Shown one piece after another: positions 27,698 to 34,887 of a stretch of DNA of 64,000 nt; position 1 is the first letter of the stretch, and every line of letters starts with the position of its first letter. Source of the stretch: Planctobacterium sp047947135 (GTDB taxonomy: Bacteria > Pseudomonadota > Gammaproteobacteria > Enterobacterales > Alteromonadaceae). The notes below the pieces were generated by a model. That model worked only from the letters and a program-made list of their open reading frames with translations, ran no database searches and was not told the origin of the DNA. The position numbers and the translations under genes are program-made. The stretch covers positions 2,356,001 to 2,420,000 of the forward strand of contig CP170457.1 of assembly GCA_047947135.1 (NCBI GenBank), written 5' to 3'.

Positions 27698-27728
27698 AGG
27701 TTTAATCTTTTCGTTTAGGGATAACGTC

Positions 27729-28373
27729 TTGAATAATTTACAAAAAGCAGGTGGTATTGCGGCACTTACTGAGGCCCTTATTTATGTCTCAGCTTTCGTT
27801 TTTTTTGGTGTATTCTGGAATTTTCCTGCTGATGCCGATGCAGTGCAAAAACTTTCTTTCATGGCTGACAATCAGGGTGTCCTGTCGGTTGTAAATCTCA
27901 TTATGTATGTACTATTTGGGGTTTTACTGGCCGTCATAGTGCTGGCGCTGCATGAGCGATTAAAAGGGCATGCCGCAACCCTTGCACAAATCGCTACCAT
28001 ATTTGGCACTATTTGGGTCGGATTAGTCATTGCCAGTGGCATGATTGCAAATATCAGCCTGGCAGCGGTCCTGGAAGTAGCAGCTACAGACCCTGAACAG
28101 GCTTTCACAGTCTGGCGAGCTGTCTACTCTGTCGTCGAAGGATTAGGTGGTGGAAACGAAATTGTAGGAGGACTGTGGGTTCTGCTGTTAAGTTGTGCCG
28201 CATTAAAGGGTAATGAACTACCTAAATCACTTAATTACTTAGGTGTTTTTGTTGGTACTGTCGGTGTGCTCACCATTTATCCAGCGGAAGTCCTGACGGA
28301 AATATTTGGAGTAAGCCAGATTGTATGGTTTTCTTGGTTGGGTGCAGCCATGCTCAAGACAAGTAAAAGCTAA
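27729..28373 (+). CDS. Multi-pass membrane protein of unknown function (DUF4386-like)
   Basis: This 214-residue protein has six hydrophobic spans (roughly residues 12-30, 45-65, 78-100, 125-140, 150-170 and 185-205) with short loops. The general layout resembles DUF4386 proteins, though I am not certain of that assignment. The in-frame ATG at 27693 falls in the promoter -10, so I prefer the TTG at 27729, which has AGGG eight bases upstream. It opens the AT-rich accessory stretch after thiI and has no operon partner. No catalytic motif is visible. Confidence 0.6.
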   Translation: MNNLQKAGGIAALTEALIYVSAFVFFGVFWNFPADADAVQKLSFMADNQGVLSVVNLIMYVLFGVLLAVIVLALHERLKGHAATLAQIATIFGTIWVGLVIASGMIANISLAAVLEVAATDPEQAFTVWRAVYSVVEGLGGGNEIVGGLWVLLLSCAALKGNELPKSLNYLGVFVGTVGVLTIYPAEVLTEIFGVSQIVWFSWLGAAMLKTSKS

Positions 28374-28487
28374 CGAGGCAATAAAGTGAGATTGCTACCC
28401 GTAATCCCGCTCTCACTTGGCTTTACAATTTGGCAATCACTGACCGTTAGCGACCTGTTAGAACTTAAGGGGCTGAATCGACTTATT

Positions 28488-28502
28488 GGGCTTCTGTTGA
28501 TA
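28488..28502 (+). repeat. 15-base direct repeat, copy 1
   Basis: GGGCTTCTGTTGATA occurs exactly here and again at 29118-29132, both in spacers of the same accessory stretch. Immediate flanks differ (AGCTG here, GCGTA there). Confidence 0.55.
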
Positions 28503-28574
28503 AGCTGATGCGGACAATCGCCATTCTTAAAATCGCAGAGTAAGGCGAGCTTCAGCACCTAAATTGGGGGCAAC

Positions 28575-28970
28575 ATGACACAATTTATTGATGGGTTTTT
28601 CTTTCCGGTTCGACGAATTCATCTTAACGAATACAAGAGTGTAGCTGAGAAAGTCGCTGAAATTTGGCAAGAATATGGTGCCCTGGCTTACTGCGAGTAT
28701 GTTGGCGAAGATTTAAACCTGGAAGGCACGCGGTCTTTCACAGAAGTAGTTGATTTGAAGGAAGATGAGGTCATTGTATTTGGCTGGGTTGTGTTTCCTT
28801 CGAAAGAGACTCGCGATTTAGCGAATAAGCAAGTACCCAATGACCCAAGGATGGCAGAATTAGTTGCCCCGTTGACCGACCGAAAAAGAGTGATTTTTGA
28901 TGCTGAACGAATGGTCTATGGAGGCTTTCGGGCGTTGCATCAATCATCTAGTCAGAGCACCGTAAAGTAA
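28575..28970 (+). CDS. DUF1428 family protein (YbaA-like)
   Basis: This 131-residue protein belongs to DUF1428, a dimeric alpha/beta-barrel fold of unknown function. Recognisable family sequence includes YVDGF-like MTQFIDGFFFPVRR, AEIWQEYGALAYCEYVGEDL, EDEVIVFGWVVFPSKETRD, the Asp/Pro-rich VPNDPRM, and FDAERMVYGGF. Length is slightly above E. coli YbaA (117). It stands alone with a 201-bp spacer before it and 311 bp after. No nearby gene suggests a substrate. Confidence 0.85.
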   Translation: MTQFIDGFFFPVRRIHLNEYKSVAEKVAEIWQEYGALAYCEYVGEDLNLEGTRSFTEVVDLKEDEVIVFGWVVFPSKETRDLANKQVPNDPRMAELVAPLTDRKRVIFDAERMVYGGFRALHQSSSQSTVK

Positions 28971-29024
28971 ATAATCAAAGCTAATTTACTCGCTAGAGCA
29001 ATGAACAATAGGCTATTCCCAGTA

Positions 29025-29054
29025 TTCTTTATTTTAGCCCATTATTAATCAATT
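29025..29054 (+). repeat. 30-base repeat, copy A
   Basis: This 30-base element (core TTTATTTTAGCCCATTA) matches 32106-32135 at 28 of 30 positions. Both copies lie in gene-free spacers of the accessory region, on the same strand, 3.1 kb apart. Confidence 0.65.
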
Positions 29055-29117
29055 TTTAGGCAAGCATTATTGATTGCACTTAACCTGACAGGGTTTGAAG
29101 GTCAATATCGATTTTTG

Positions 29118-29132
29118 GGGCTTCTGTTGATA
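29118..29132 (+). repeat. 15-base direct repeat, copy 2
   Basis: Second exact copy of GGGCTTCTGTTGATA, 630 bp after the first, within the same strand and region. Confidence 0.55.
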
Positions 29133-29281
29133 GCGTAGTCTGCCAGACAACAGGCTGGCGCTGCTTTGATGAAGAGTTTACTCTTACTTGATAGAGTCAA
29201 ATTGAATTTATTGCGTGATTTGGTGATGCTACATTGTGGGCAGAATAAGATTTCGCTTTAACTCCAGTGTTAGGACTGCCC

Positions 29282-30121
29282 ATGAGAACCAATATATTTA
29301 TCATCGTTTTAAGTCTAAGTTTGCTGACATCCTGCAGCGCAATTATGAGTAATAATACAGGTAAAAAAACGCAATCTAGCAGTTTGATGGATTTCTTGTA
29401 TCCAAACCAAGAAAGCAGGACAGAACATAAACCAGAAATTCCCGTTTTGAAATTGCCTGTGAATGTTGGGTTAGCTTTTGTTCCATCTAAAAGTTGGCAA
29501 AGAGATGGTATCCACGGAAAGGATCAAGTTGAACTCCTCGAAAAAGTGAAAAAATCTTTCCTAAAATACGATTACGTTGGACGTATTGAAGTAATACCAA
29601 GTACCTACTTAAATGGTGGAGAAGGCTTTTCGACGTTGGAGCAAGTAGGAAGGCTTTATGATGTAGATGTAATGGCTTTAGTTTCCTACGACCAAGTGTC
29701 CCAATCACTTGAGAATAATGCTGCGTTACTATATTGGACAATAGTTGGCATGTATATTATTCCTGGGAATGAAAATACTGTACAAACATTTGTTGATACC
29801 GCTGTTTTCGACATTAAGAGTAGAAAGATGCTTTTCAGGGCGCCTGGTATCAATAGACTTGAAAAGAGAACGACGGCTGTAGGTATTGATGACACATTAT
29901 CTCAAAAGTCACTTGAAGGCTTTGGTTTAGCGGTTACAGACATGTCCAACAATTTAGAGGCCGAACTTGCTCGATTTAAAACCAGAATTAAAGAAGAGAA
30001 GATTGCTAAAGTTGAACATCGAGAAGGTTATTCTGGCGGATCAACCAGCTTTTACTTCGTGGCTTTGCTGTGTATGGCGCTAACCAGAAGGTTAGTAAGA
30101 ACAAAAAATAGTCGAGTTTAG
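29282..30121 (+). CDS. Rhombotarget-type lipoprotein
   Basis: This 279-residue protein has a lipoprotein signal (lipobox LLTSC, Cys about residue 18) and a body with blocks I recognise from the rhombotarget lipoprotein family: SSLMDFLYP, VNVGLAFVPS, VDVMALVSYDQV and ALLYWTIVGMYIIPG. The C-terminus ends GYSGG, a short hydrophobic span and Arg/Lys residues, the GlyGly-CTERM-like signal that rhomboid-type rhombosortases cut. So it should be processed at both ends and released or anchored at the envelope. I start at ATG 29282, with AGGA six bases upstream, not GTG 29267. No rhombosortase gene is in the window. Function is unknown. Confidence 0.78.
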   Translation: MRTNIFIIVLSLSLLTSCSAIMSNNTGKKTQSSSLMDFLYPNQESRTEHKPEIPVLKLPVNVGLAFVPSKSWQRDGIHGKDQVELLEKVKKSFLKYDYVGRIEVIPSTYLNGGEGFSTLEQVGRLYDVDVMALVSYDQVSQSLENNAALLYWTIVGMYIIPGNENTVQTFVDTAVFDIKSRKMLFRAPGINRLEKRTTAVGIDDTLSQKSLEGFGLAVTDMSNNLEAELARFKTRIKEEKIAKVEHREGYSGGSTSFYFVALLCMALTRRLVRTKNSRV

Positions 30122-30164
30122 TCTCCCACTGCTAACTTAAGCTATTTTCACACATGAAATATCG

Positions 30165-30241
30165 GTCTCTTTGTCCTATTTAAGAACGGTTTAACCGATT
30201 TGTAACGACAATTTTGCTCTTTACTGGTAGCCCAAAGAGAC
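30165..30241. repeat. 9-bp inverted repeat around a 59-bp interior
   Basis: GTCTCTTTG (30165-30173) and CAAAGAGAC (30233-30241) form a perfect inverted repeat in the 187-bp spacer before the RDD gene. A smaller CGGTT/AACCG repeat lies inside. It could be a folded RNA leader or the ends of a small inserted element. Confidence 0.35.
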
Positions 30242-30308
30242 AGTCGTAATTTTAGGAAATTATGATTATTATAGGCACCTACTGCTAAAAATTAATTAGG
30301 GATGATTT

Positions 30309-31043
30309 ATGCTCGCAGAAAACTCTCCAGATCTGGAATCGTATAGCCTTGAAGAATTATATGATGTGCAAAGTTCTATTGACAGTGCTCGGTTTCCACA
30401 TAGAGCTTACCGAATTAAAAGATTAATCGAAGAAAAACAAAAAGCTTCTCCAAAATCAGTAGAAGAAGAGAAGACCGAATTGTTGTATGCGGGATTTTGG
30501 AAAAGGTTCTTTGCTTTCTGGATAGACGTCATAGCACTGCTCCCCGTCATTTTAATTGTTATATGGGGAGAGCAGCAATTTAGGTTATTCCAATTGTATT
30601 GGCTTGTACCCGGAGCGCTTATAGGATTGTGGTTTCATGTTTACCTCGTTCACCGTTATGGCGGTACTCCAGGCAAATTATTATTGAATATACGGATAAC
30701 AGACCTAGACGGAGCCCACGTTTCATTTGGACAGGCAATGCTAAGGTATTCCGTGCTATTTATACTTTCAACAATGTCGACTTTAGCGTTATTACCAACA
30801 TACTTGGGAATGACGGATGCTCAGTACTTTTCTATGGATTTGGTTGAAAGAAGTAGATACTTACAAGAGAACTCTCTAGGAATGCTGGATATAGTGAATG
30901 TTGCAGTGAATATCTGGATTTGGAGTGAGTTTATAGTAATGCTTACCAATAAAAAACGTAGAGCGTTGCATGATTTCATGGCTGGTACTGTGGTTATTAG
31001 GAAAATCGCTCAAAACAAAACGTCTGACCAGAGTGCTGGCTAA
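30309..31043 (+). CDS. RDD family membrane protein
   Basis: This 244-residue protein has a soluble, charged N-terminal 60 residues and then an RDD-like membrane domain. GFWKRFFAFWIDVIALLPV carries the Arg and Asp that give the family its name, followed by RYGGTPGKLLLNIRI and RALHDFMAGTVVI, also family hallmarks. Three to four hydrophobic spans are visible. RDD proteins have no agreed function, with Na+/H+ antiport proposed for some. The ATG at 30309 has AGGG 8 bases before it. It follows the rhombotarget lipoprotein on the same strand but with a 187-bp gap. Confidence 0.85.
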   Translation: MLAENSPDLESYSLEELYDVQSSIDSARFPHRAYRIKRLIEEKQKASPKSVEEEKTELLYAGFWKRFFAFWIDVIALLPVILIVIWGEQQFRLFQLYWLVPGALIGLWFHVYLVHRYGGTPGKLLLNIRITDLDGAHVSFGQAMLRYSVLFILSTMSTLALLPTYLGMTDAQYFSMDLVERSRYLQENSLGMLDIVNVAVNIWIWSEFIVMLTNKKRRALHDFMAGTVVIRKIAQNKTSDQSAG

Positions 31044-31396
31044 TACACCTATCGACTAACCCTAATCCAGAGAGACTTATCATTTAAAATTTCTGCATTA
31101 TGTGTCGGTTGATACTGTACTCTGAACTGTCGCGATTTTTTGAACTACTGCCGGTCGAAAGTGTTATTTCAACTGACTCAAACATTGTAATTGCAAGAGT
31201 TAGGAATCGGGGAGTTAGATAATAATGGCCGACACAAAATGAAATTTGGACGAAAAATATTGGAAGCCAAAACTGATTTTTGTAGGTCAAAATTGTTATC
31301 AACTCGCAAAAGGATGAAGCGCCCAAATCACTCGTAAAAAACGACTCATTGGGTCGATATTAAACTATTATAAACCACAAGAAATATCGGTGTGCT
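31044..31396. other. Gene-free 353-bp AT-rich spacer
   Basis: No coding region is supportable here. A minus-strand frame at 31084-31326 has no ribosome-binding site or recognisable content. CGATATT and AATATCG flank the last 40 bp before the GspG-like gene. I see no convincing promoter, though an AT-rich segment near 31360 could act as one. Confidence 0.5.
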
Positions 31397-31954
31397 ATGG
31401 AAAATAAACAAGAAAGTGCAAAGGAACCCGGATGCTTAGGCTATACCATTGGTGGGCTGTCATTCATTCCACTTATTGGTGTTCTGTTTGGGATCATAGC
31501 CATTATTTGGGGATTTACTATAAAACATACAAAATTAAAAATAGTTGGTGTTTGCGGAATAGCGTTCACTATTATTCTTTATAGTGTAGTGGGTTACTTC
31601 GGCTTTGTACAAGAAGGTGGTGTTTATGATGATTTGCGTGGTGAACTCACTAAAACTCAGTTAACAAGTGCTGTACAAGCAATTGAGTTTTATAAAGTCC
31701 AAAATGGACAGTACCCAGAGTCATTAGAATTGTTGCAAAAATCCTTACCAGAGAATTCTATGGTTTTCCTTCATGATGCTGCGCAAGTAAATGCAGAAGG
31801 GAAACTCTATTATTACAAGCTGATTGATGAAAGCTCATATCATATTCGATCTTATGGTCGTGATGGTATAATCAACACATCCGATGATATTCTGCCTTCA
31901 CCAATAGAGAATGTAGGTTTAGTTGCAGACTACCACGTAACAAGTGGTTTATAA
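31397..31954 (+). CDS. Membrane protein with GspG-like C-terminal domain
   Basis: This 185-residue protein starts with two hydrophobic spans (about residues 18-40 and 46-66) of DUF4190-like character and continues into a C-terminal domain resembling type II secretion major pseudopilins: a helix TQLTSAVQAIEFYKVQNGQYP, then YYYKL and YGRDGIINTSDDI, the Gly/Asp-rich calcium-site region of GspG. The prepilin peptidase site and the hydrophobic N-terminal pilin helix are absent, so it is not itself an assembled pseudopilin. It stands alone; no gsp genes are near. Function unknown. Confidence 0.65.
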   Translation: MENKQESAKEPGCLGYTIGGLSFIPLIGVLFGIIAIIWGFTIKHTKLKIVGVCGIAFTIILYSVVGYFGFVQEGGVYDDLRGELTKTQLTSAVQAIEFYKVQNGQYPESLELLQKSLPENSMVFLHDAAQVNAEGKLYYYKLIDESSYHIRSYGRDGIINTSDDILPSPIENVGLVADYHVTSGL

Positions 31955-32105
31955 CAGGCCGCTGAAGCGCGGTTCGTTTCTGTTGGCTCAATTTCGCATC
32001 GCTACACAAATCAAGCAACGGTTACTCATAACCTAGTGGAATATTAATAACTGACCACAACGAGTAAGGTTTTGACGATCTGGAGACTGTAACTAATTTT
32101 GTGGT

Positions 32106-32135
32106 TTCTTTATTTTAGCCCATTACTAATCGATT
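32106..32135 (+). repeat. 30-base repeat, copy B
   Basis: Second copy of the 30-base element, with two substitutions relative to copy A. It lies in the spacer before the ArsR-type gene. Confidence 0.65.
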
Positions 32136-32302
32136 ATTATTAAGCTTTATTAACTGTTCTCGGTTACTTCCTGCTAAGACTCGAATTCCAATTTGTAAAC
32201 TTGGATATTCTGCAATTAGTTCACAATGAAACCTCACTCTCAAAGTCAGATATCAGAATACAAAATCTGGTCTGTAGCCAATCCACATTGCTATCTAAAA
32301 AT

Positions 32303-32331
32303 TTGACAAATATTTATCTTCTTACTAATGT
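32303..32331 (+). promoter_or_regulatory. Sigma70-type promoter of the ArsR-type gene
   Basis: A consensus TTGACA (32303-32308) is followed by a 17-base spacer and TAATGT (32326-32331). The predicted transcript start is near 32338, on or next to the start codon, so the mRNA would be leaderless or almost so. Confidence 0.5.
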
Positions 32332-32347
32332 CACCATATGGTGACAT
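32328..32347. promoter_or_regulatory. 20-bp perfect palindrome, likely operator
   Basis: ATGTCACCAT followed by ATGGTGACAT is an exact 20-bp palindrome. It covers most of the -10 element, the expected transcript start and the start codon of the ArsR-type gene, the right place for autorepression by that dimeric winged-helix protein. Confidence 0.6.
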
Positions 32348-32670
32348 ATAATAATCATTTAAGCGATCGAGTTTGGAAAGCGATTTCTGATGGCAAGCGG
32401 CGGTCGATTTTGGATGCGTTGTCCGGACAACCGATGTCGACTGGGCAGTTGGTTGAAATGTTTCCAACTATTGGCCGAACCGCGGTACTCAAACACATCG
32501 GAATATTGCATGACGCAGATCTGATCAAAGTTAAACGAGAAGGTCGAACGCGTTGGAATTATATCAACACAAAACCCCTTGAGTCAGTTTGCAGTGGTTG
32601 GCTTTTGAGGCATACGCAAGGCGTAACATCATCTATTCAAAGCTTAAAGCAACTTGCTGAGAAAGAATGA
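32338..32670 (+). CDS. ArsR-type winged-helix transcriptional regulator
   Basis: This 110-residue protein is a small dimeric HTH regulator of the ArsR branch often paired with SRPBCC (AHSA1) proteins. It opens with HLSDRVWKAISDGKRRSILD and has the recognition-helix region TGQLVEMFPTIGRTAVLKHI and a wing EGRTRWNYIN. No Cys metal site typical of arsenic sensors is present, so it probably senses an organic ligand or a protein. Start is ATG 32338 or GTG 32341; no ribosome-binding site precedes either. The SRPBCC gene follows 30 bp downstream, so the two are very likely one operon under the palindromic operator. Confidence 0.85.
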   Translation: MVTYNNHLSDRVWKAISDGKRRSILDALSGQPMSTGQLVEMFPTIGRTAVLKHIGILHDADLIKVKREGRTRWNYINTKPLESVCSGWLLRHTQGVTSSIQSLKQLAEKE

Positions 32671-32700
32671 TATTTATCAGATCAAAAGAGGGCAGTTAAA

Positions 32701-33165
32701 ATGGAAATTGAACAAAGTAGCGCAAATATATTCAAGTACCAATTTGATATTGCTATCAACCAATCGGTGAACAAAGTTTGGGCAGTGATGTTCGATCAAA
32801 TCAACGAATGGTGGATGGGTGATTACCGTGCGCTGGGAAGTGACTCTGTGATATCTCTGCAGCCGCAACCGGGTGGCACTTTGCTCGAAAGTAGCGGTGA
32901 TGGTGCAACATTGGAGTGGTATCGCGTGCAAATGTGTATTCCAAATAAATCATTGCATTTGGTGGGTTACCTGGCTCCCGATTGGGGGGGGCCGACGACA
33001 TCCATGCTCAAACTATCGTTAGCTGAAGAGGGTGACACCTGCGTTTTAACGGTATCTGATGCGCTGGTTGGAAATGTCACTGAGGGATCTGCCAAAAGCG
33101 CTAAAAATGGCTGGCGAGAAATGTTTCAGAGCGGTTTAAAACGTTTTGTTGAAGGTATTCATTAG
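32701..33165 (+). CDS. SRPBCC (AHSA1/START-like) domain protein
   Basis: This 154-residue soluble protein has the START/Bet v1-like pattern of the AHSA1 family: an N-terminal strand IFKYQFDIAINQSVNKVWAV, the block INEWWMGDYR, a Gly-rich GGTLLE, and a long C-terminal helix GWREMFQSGLKRFVEG. Members bind hydrophobic ligands and are commonly encoded beside ArsR-type regulators, as here (30 bp gap). The likely ligand is unknown. Nothing is truncated. Confidence 0.82.
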   Translation: MEIEQSSANIFKYQFDIAINQSVNKVWAVMFDQINEWWMGDYRALGSDSVISLQPQPGGTLLESSGDGATLEWYRVQMCIPNKSLHLVGYLAPDWGGPTTSMLKLSLAEEGDTCVLTVSDALVGNVTEGSAKSAKNGWREMFQSGLKRFVEGIH

Positions 33166-33283
33166 GGAACATATAAACGTTGATTGAGTTAGCTTTTTGC
33201 AAAATCATTACTCGTGAAAATGACGGTAAATAGGTTATCCTCCTGCTTTCAAAAAGCTGCCGTCTTTAAAAGAATATCTGTAA

Positions 33284-33379
33284 ATCGCAGATACAGTGTT
33301 TGATATGTCCGACATTCAGGCGGCTCATAGAAAATTGGATGATGGAACCGCTAACGGGAAGATCGTCGTTAAATTCTGA
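33284..33379 (+). pseudogene. Remnant of a zinc-type alcohol dehydrogenase/quinone oxidoreductase C-terminus
   Basis: Between a TAA at 33281 and a TGA at 33377 this frame reads IADTVFDMSDIQAAHRKLDD and then GTANGKIVVKF. This is the C-terminal helix-strand signature of MDR-type (zinc alcohol dehydrogenase/quinone oxidoreductase) proteins. Nothing upstream continues the protein, and there is no ribosome-binding site, so it is a decayed fragment, not a gene. It may have been a functional partner of the regulator pair just upstream. Confidence 0.5.
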
Positions 33380-33390
33380 ACAGGTTTATA

Positions 33391-33415
33391 ACATCGGGCT
33401 TTATAGGCCCGATGT
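33391..33415. terminator. Hairpin between the accessory stretch and the receiver gene
   Basis: ACATCGGGC (33391-33399), a 7-base loop and GCCCGATGT (33407-33415) form a 9-bp perfect stem. No T-tract follows on either strand, so it may stop transcription only weakly or mark an RNA end. It lies 50 bp beyond the stop of the minus-strand receiver gene. Confidence 0.45.
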
Positions 33416-33464
33416 AATTGACTGACTATTGCTGAGTTGTCTAACCGCCAAAAACACTGTTTCC

Positions 33465-33881
33465 CTACGATTGCTTGGCTAATAATGCTTTAACTTTAGC
33501 CAGTTCGCGTTTGAGTTTTACCACTTCAAGTTGGTTGTTAATTCGAGCTTTCACTACTGGCATGCTAAATGGTTTATATATGTAATCTGCAGCCCCCAGG
33601 GTTAAACCAAATTCTTCTTTTTTGCCGCCATCAAGACCAGAAATAAAAATGACCGGTGTATCTTTAATTTCGGGCCTGCTTTTAATGTGTTTAATGACAG
33701 AGAAACCGTCCATTTCAGGCATGATAATATCCAGTAGCACCAGATCGGGTTTATGAGTTTCAATGGCATCCAGTCCACGTTGGCCTGATTTTGCAACGAT
33801 AATATTGTAGTCAGATTTTAGCTCAGCGCTGAGTATTTTTATGTTGCTTGTCTCATCGTCAATTATCAAAATGGTGTGCAT
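33465..33881 (-). CDS. Receiver-domain response regulator with coiled-coil tail
   Basis: This 138-residue protein is a receiver domain (D8/D9 acidic pocket, phospho-acceptor D51 in VLLDIIMPEMDG, S81, K103 in YKPF) followed by a short helical tail VVKLKRELAKVKALL suited to dimerisation. There is no DNA-binding or catalytic output. It lies 102 bp after the PanE-like gene on the same strand and may be transcribed separately. An Hpt protein 1.7 kb upstream on the same strand is a possible phosphorelay partner, but the sequence does not prove this. Confidence 0.82.
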   Translation of the reverse strand: MHTILIIDDETSNIKILSAELKSDYNIIVAKSGQRGLDAIETHKPDLVLLDIIMPEMDGFSVIKHIKSRPEIKDTPVIFISGLDGGKKEEFGLTLGAADYIYKPFSMPVVKARINNQLEVVKLKRELAKVKALLAKQS

Positions 33882-33983
33882 ATTATTACCGCTCTATAAA
33901 ACACTCTTATTAAGGTGTTTTGCCTATTATTGTTCTTGCGTGTGATTACTTCTAAGCATTATAGGTATATACGCCATAAGTCG

Positions 33984-34886
33984 CTAAAAAACTCTGGTTT
34001 CTAAGGATTTGACTTGTTGATAGAGGTCTTGGTTACGCGGCATCAACACCCCGTGCTTCTTAGCTTCCAACAGCAATTGGCCCGTAATGTAATCTATTTC
34101 GGTGCGCTTATGTTGGGCAATATCCTGATGCATAGACGAATAATTATCTGCAGTATTGGTAATCACTTTAGCTATGATGTTGGTTAAGTCAGTTTTACTG
34201 AGGGAGATTGATTTTGCCAAAAATAAACTGGCAATTTCAGTGAGCAACTCAGTGATGATGGGTTGAAATCGAGGTTCGCTTAAACTGCCATTGGGGATAT
34301 CTTTGATAGCGGTTAGCGGATTGATTATGGCGTTAATGGCAACCTTTTTCCAAAGAGTTTCAAGTACACTATTTTGCCAGGTAATCCCGGGAAATATATT
34401 ACTGATAAGTTGTTCTGATTCTTCCTTGTTTTTACCAGGTTGCAACCAGCCAAGAAACGTCTCACCCAATCCTTTTTCAATGACATGTTGCTCAGACTTC
34501 TTGAGAGCTGCTCGATTAGTAATGCCTCTGGCAATTGCATTGTCAGGGAACATATCGACAACGGCAGACTCCACCCCAATGCCGTTACACAAAATCACGA
34601 TAAGGGTATCTTTCCCAATGCATGCTCGCCATTGTTTAAGCGCTTCTAACACTTGAAAAGTCTTGACCGGAAGCAATAGTATATCGGCGCTGTGGTCGGC
34701 CTTTTCCTGCTGCTCAACGGTTATTTGTGTGGCGCTGATGGCCCAGTCTTTCGCCATTAAATCCGTGACGGTTATCGGCGATGTGCTGATGTCTCTGACC
34801 ATCAGCTGACATTCAGCGTTCGATAATTGCAAGTCTTTTGCAATGAGCAATCCGATGGCACCTTTACCAACAATATGGATTCGCAT
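33984..34886 (-). CDS. PanE-like 2-dehydropantoate 2-reductase family protein
   Basis: This 300-residue NAD(P)-dependent oxidoreductase has the N-terminal Rossmann motif GKGAIGLL (residues 7-14) and the PanE-type C-terminal helical domain. The block LWKKVAINAIINPLTAI holds the catalytic Lys and Asn residues expected of ketopantoate reductase. It is related to PanE, making pantoate for CoA, but paralogues with other substrates are common, so I leave the symbol empty. It starts one base after the end of the pseudouridine synthase gene, indicating coupling. Confidence 0.8.
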   Translation of the reverse strand: MRIHIVGKGAIGLLIAKDLQLSNAECQLMVRDISTSPITVTDLMAKDWAISATQITVEQQEKADHSADILLLPVKTFQVLEALKQWRACIGKDTLIVILCNGIGVESAVVDMFPDNAIARGITNRAALKKSEQHVIEKGLGETFLGWLQPGKNKEESEQLISNIFPGITWQNSVLETLWKKVAINAIINPLTAIKDIPNGSLSEPRFQPIITELLTEIASLFLAKSISLSKTDLTNIIAKVITNTADNYSSMHQDIAQHKRTEIDYITGQLLLEAKKHGVLMPRNQDLYQQVKSLETRVF

Positions 34887-34887
34887 A

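Larger units (their letters stand above)
28971..29281. other. Gene-free 311-bp spacer with repeats
   Basis: AT-rich spacer between the DUF1428 and lipoprotein genes. It holds one copy of a 30-base repeat (29025-29054) and one of a 15-base repeat (29118-29132), both described separately. TTAGGA at 29270-29275 is the ribosome-binding site of the next gene. I saw no coding potential and no clear promoter. Confidence 0.6.
31955..32337. other. Gene-free 383-bp spacer upstream of the ArsR-type gene
   Basis: The spacer holds copy B of the 30-base repeat (32106-32135) and, at its end, the promoter and palindrome of the ArsR-type gene. Otherwise it is AT-rich with no coding potential that I can support. 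Confidence 0.5.

Noticed and set aside
28384..28418. Inverted repeat AAGTGAGA/TCTCACTT as a terminator
   Set aside because: Its arms are 19 bases apart and no T-tract follows, so it is not counted as a feature.
31084..31326. Minus-strand reading frame of 80 codons
   Set aside because: No ribosome-binding site, no recognisable domain, and it sits in a non-coding spacer.
27565..33464. Integron-like cassette array with attC sites
   Set aside because: The spacers do not show paired core sites (RYYYAAC and GTTRRRY) in the right arrangement, and no integrase is present; GTTAGGA at 29269 lacks the final pyrimidine and a partner.
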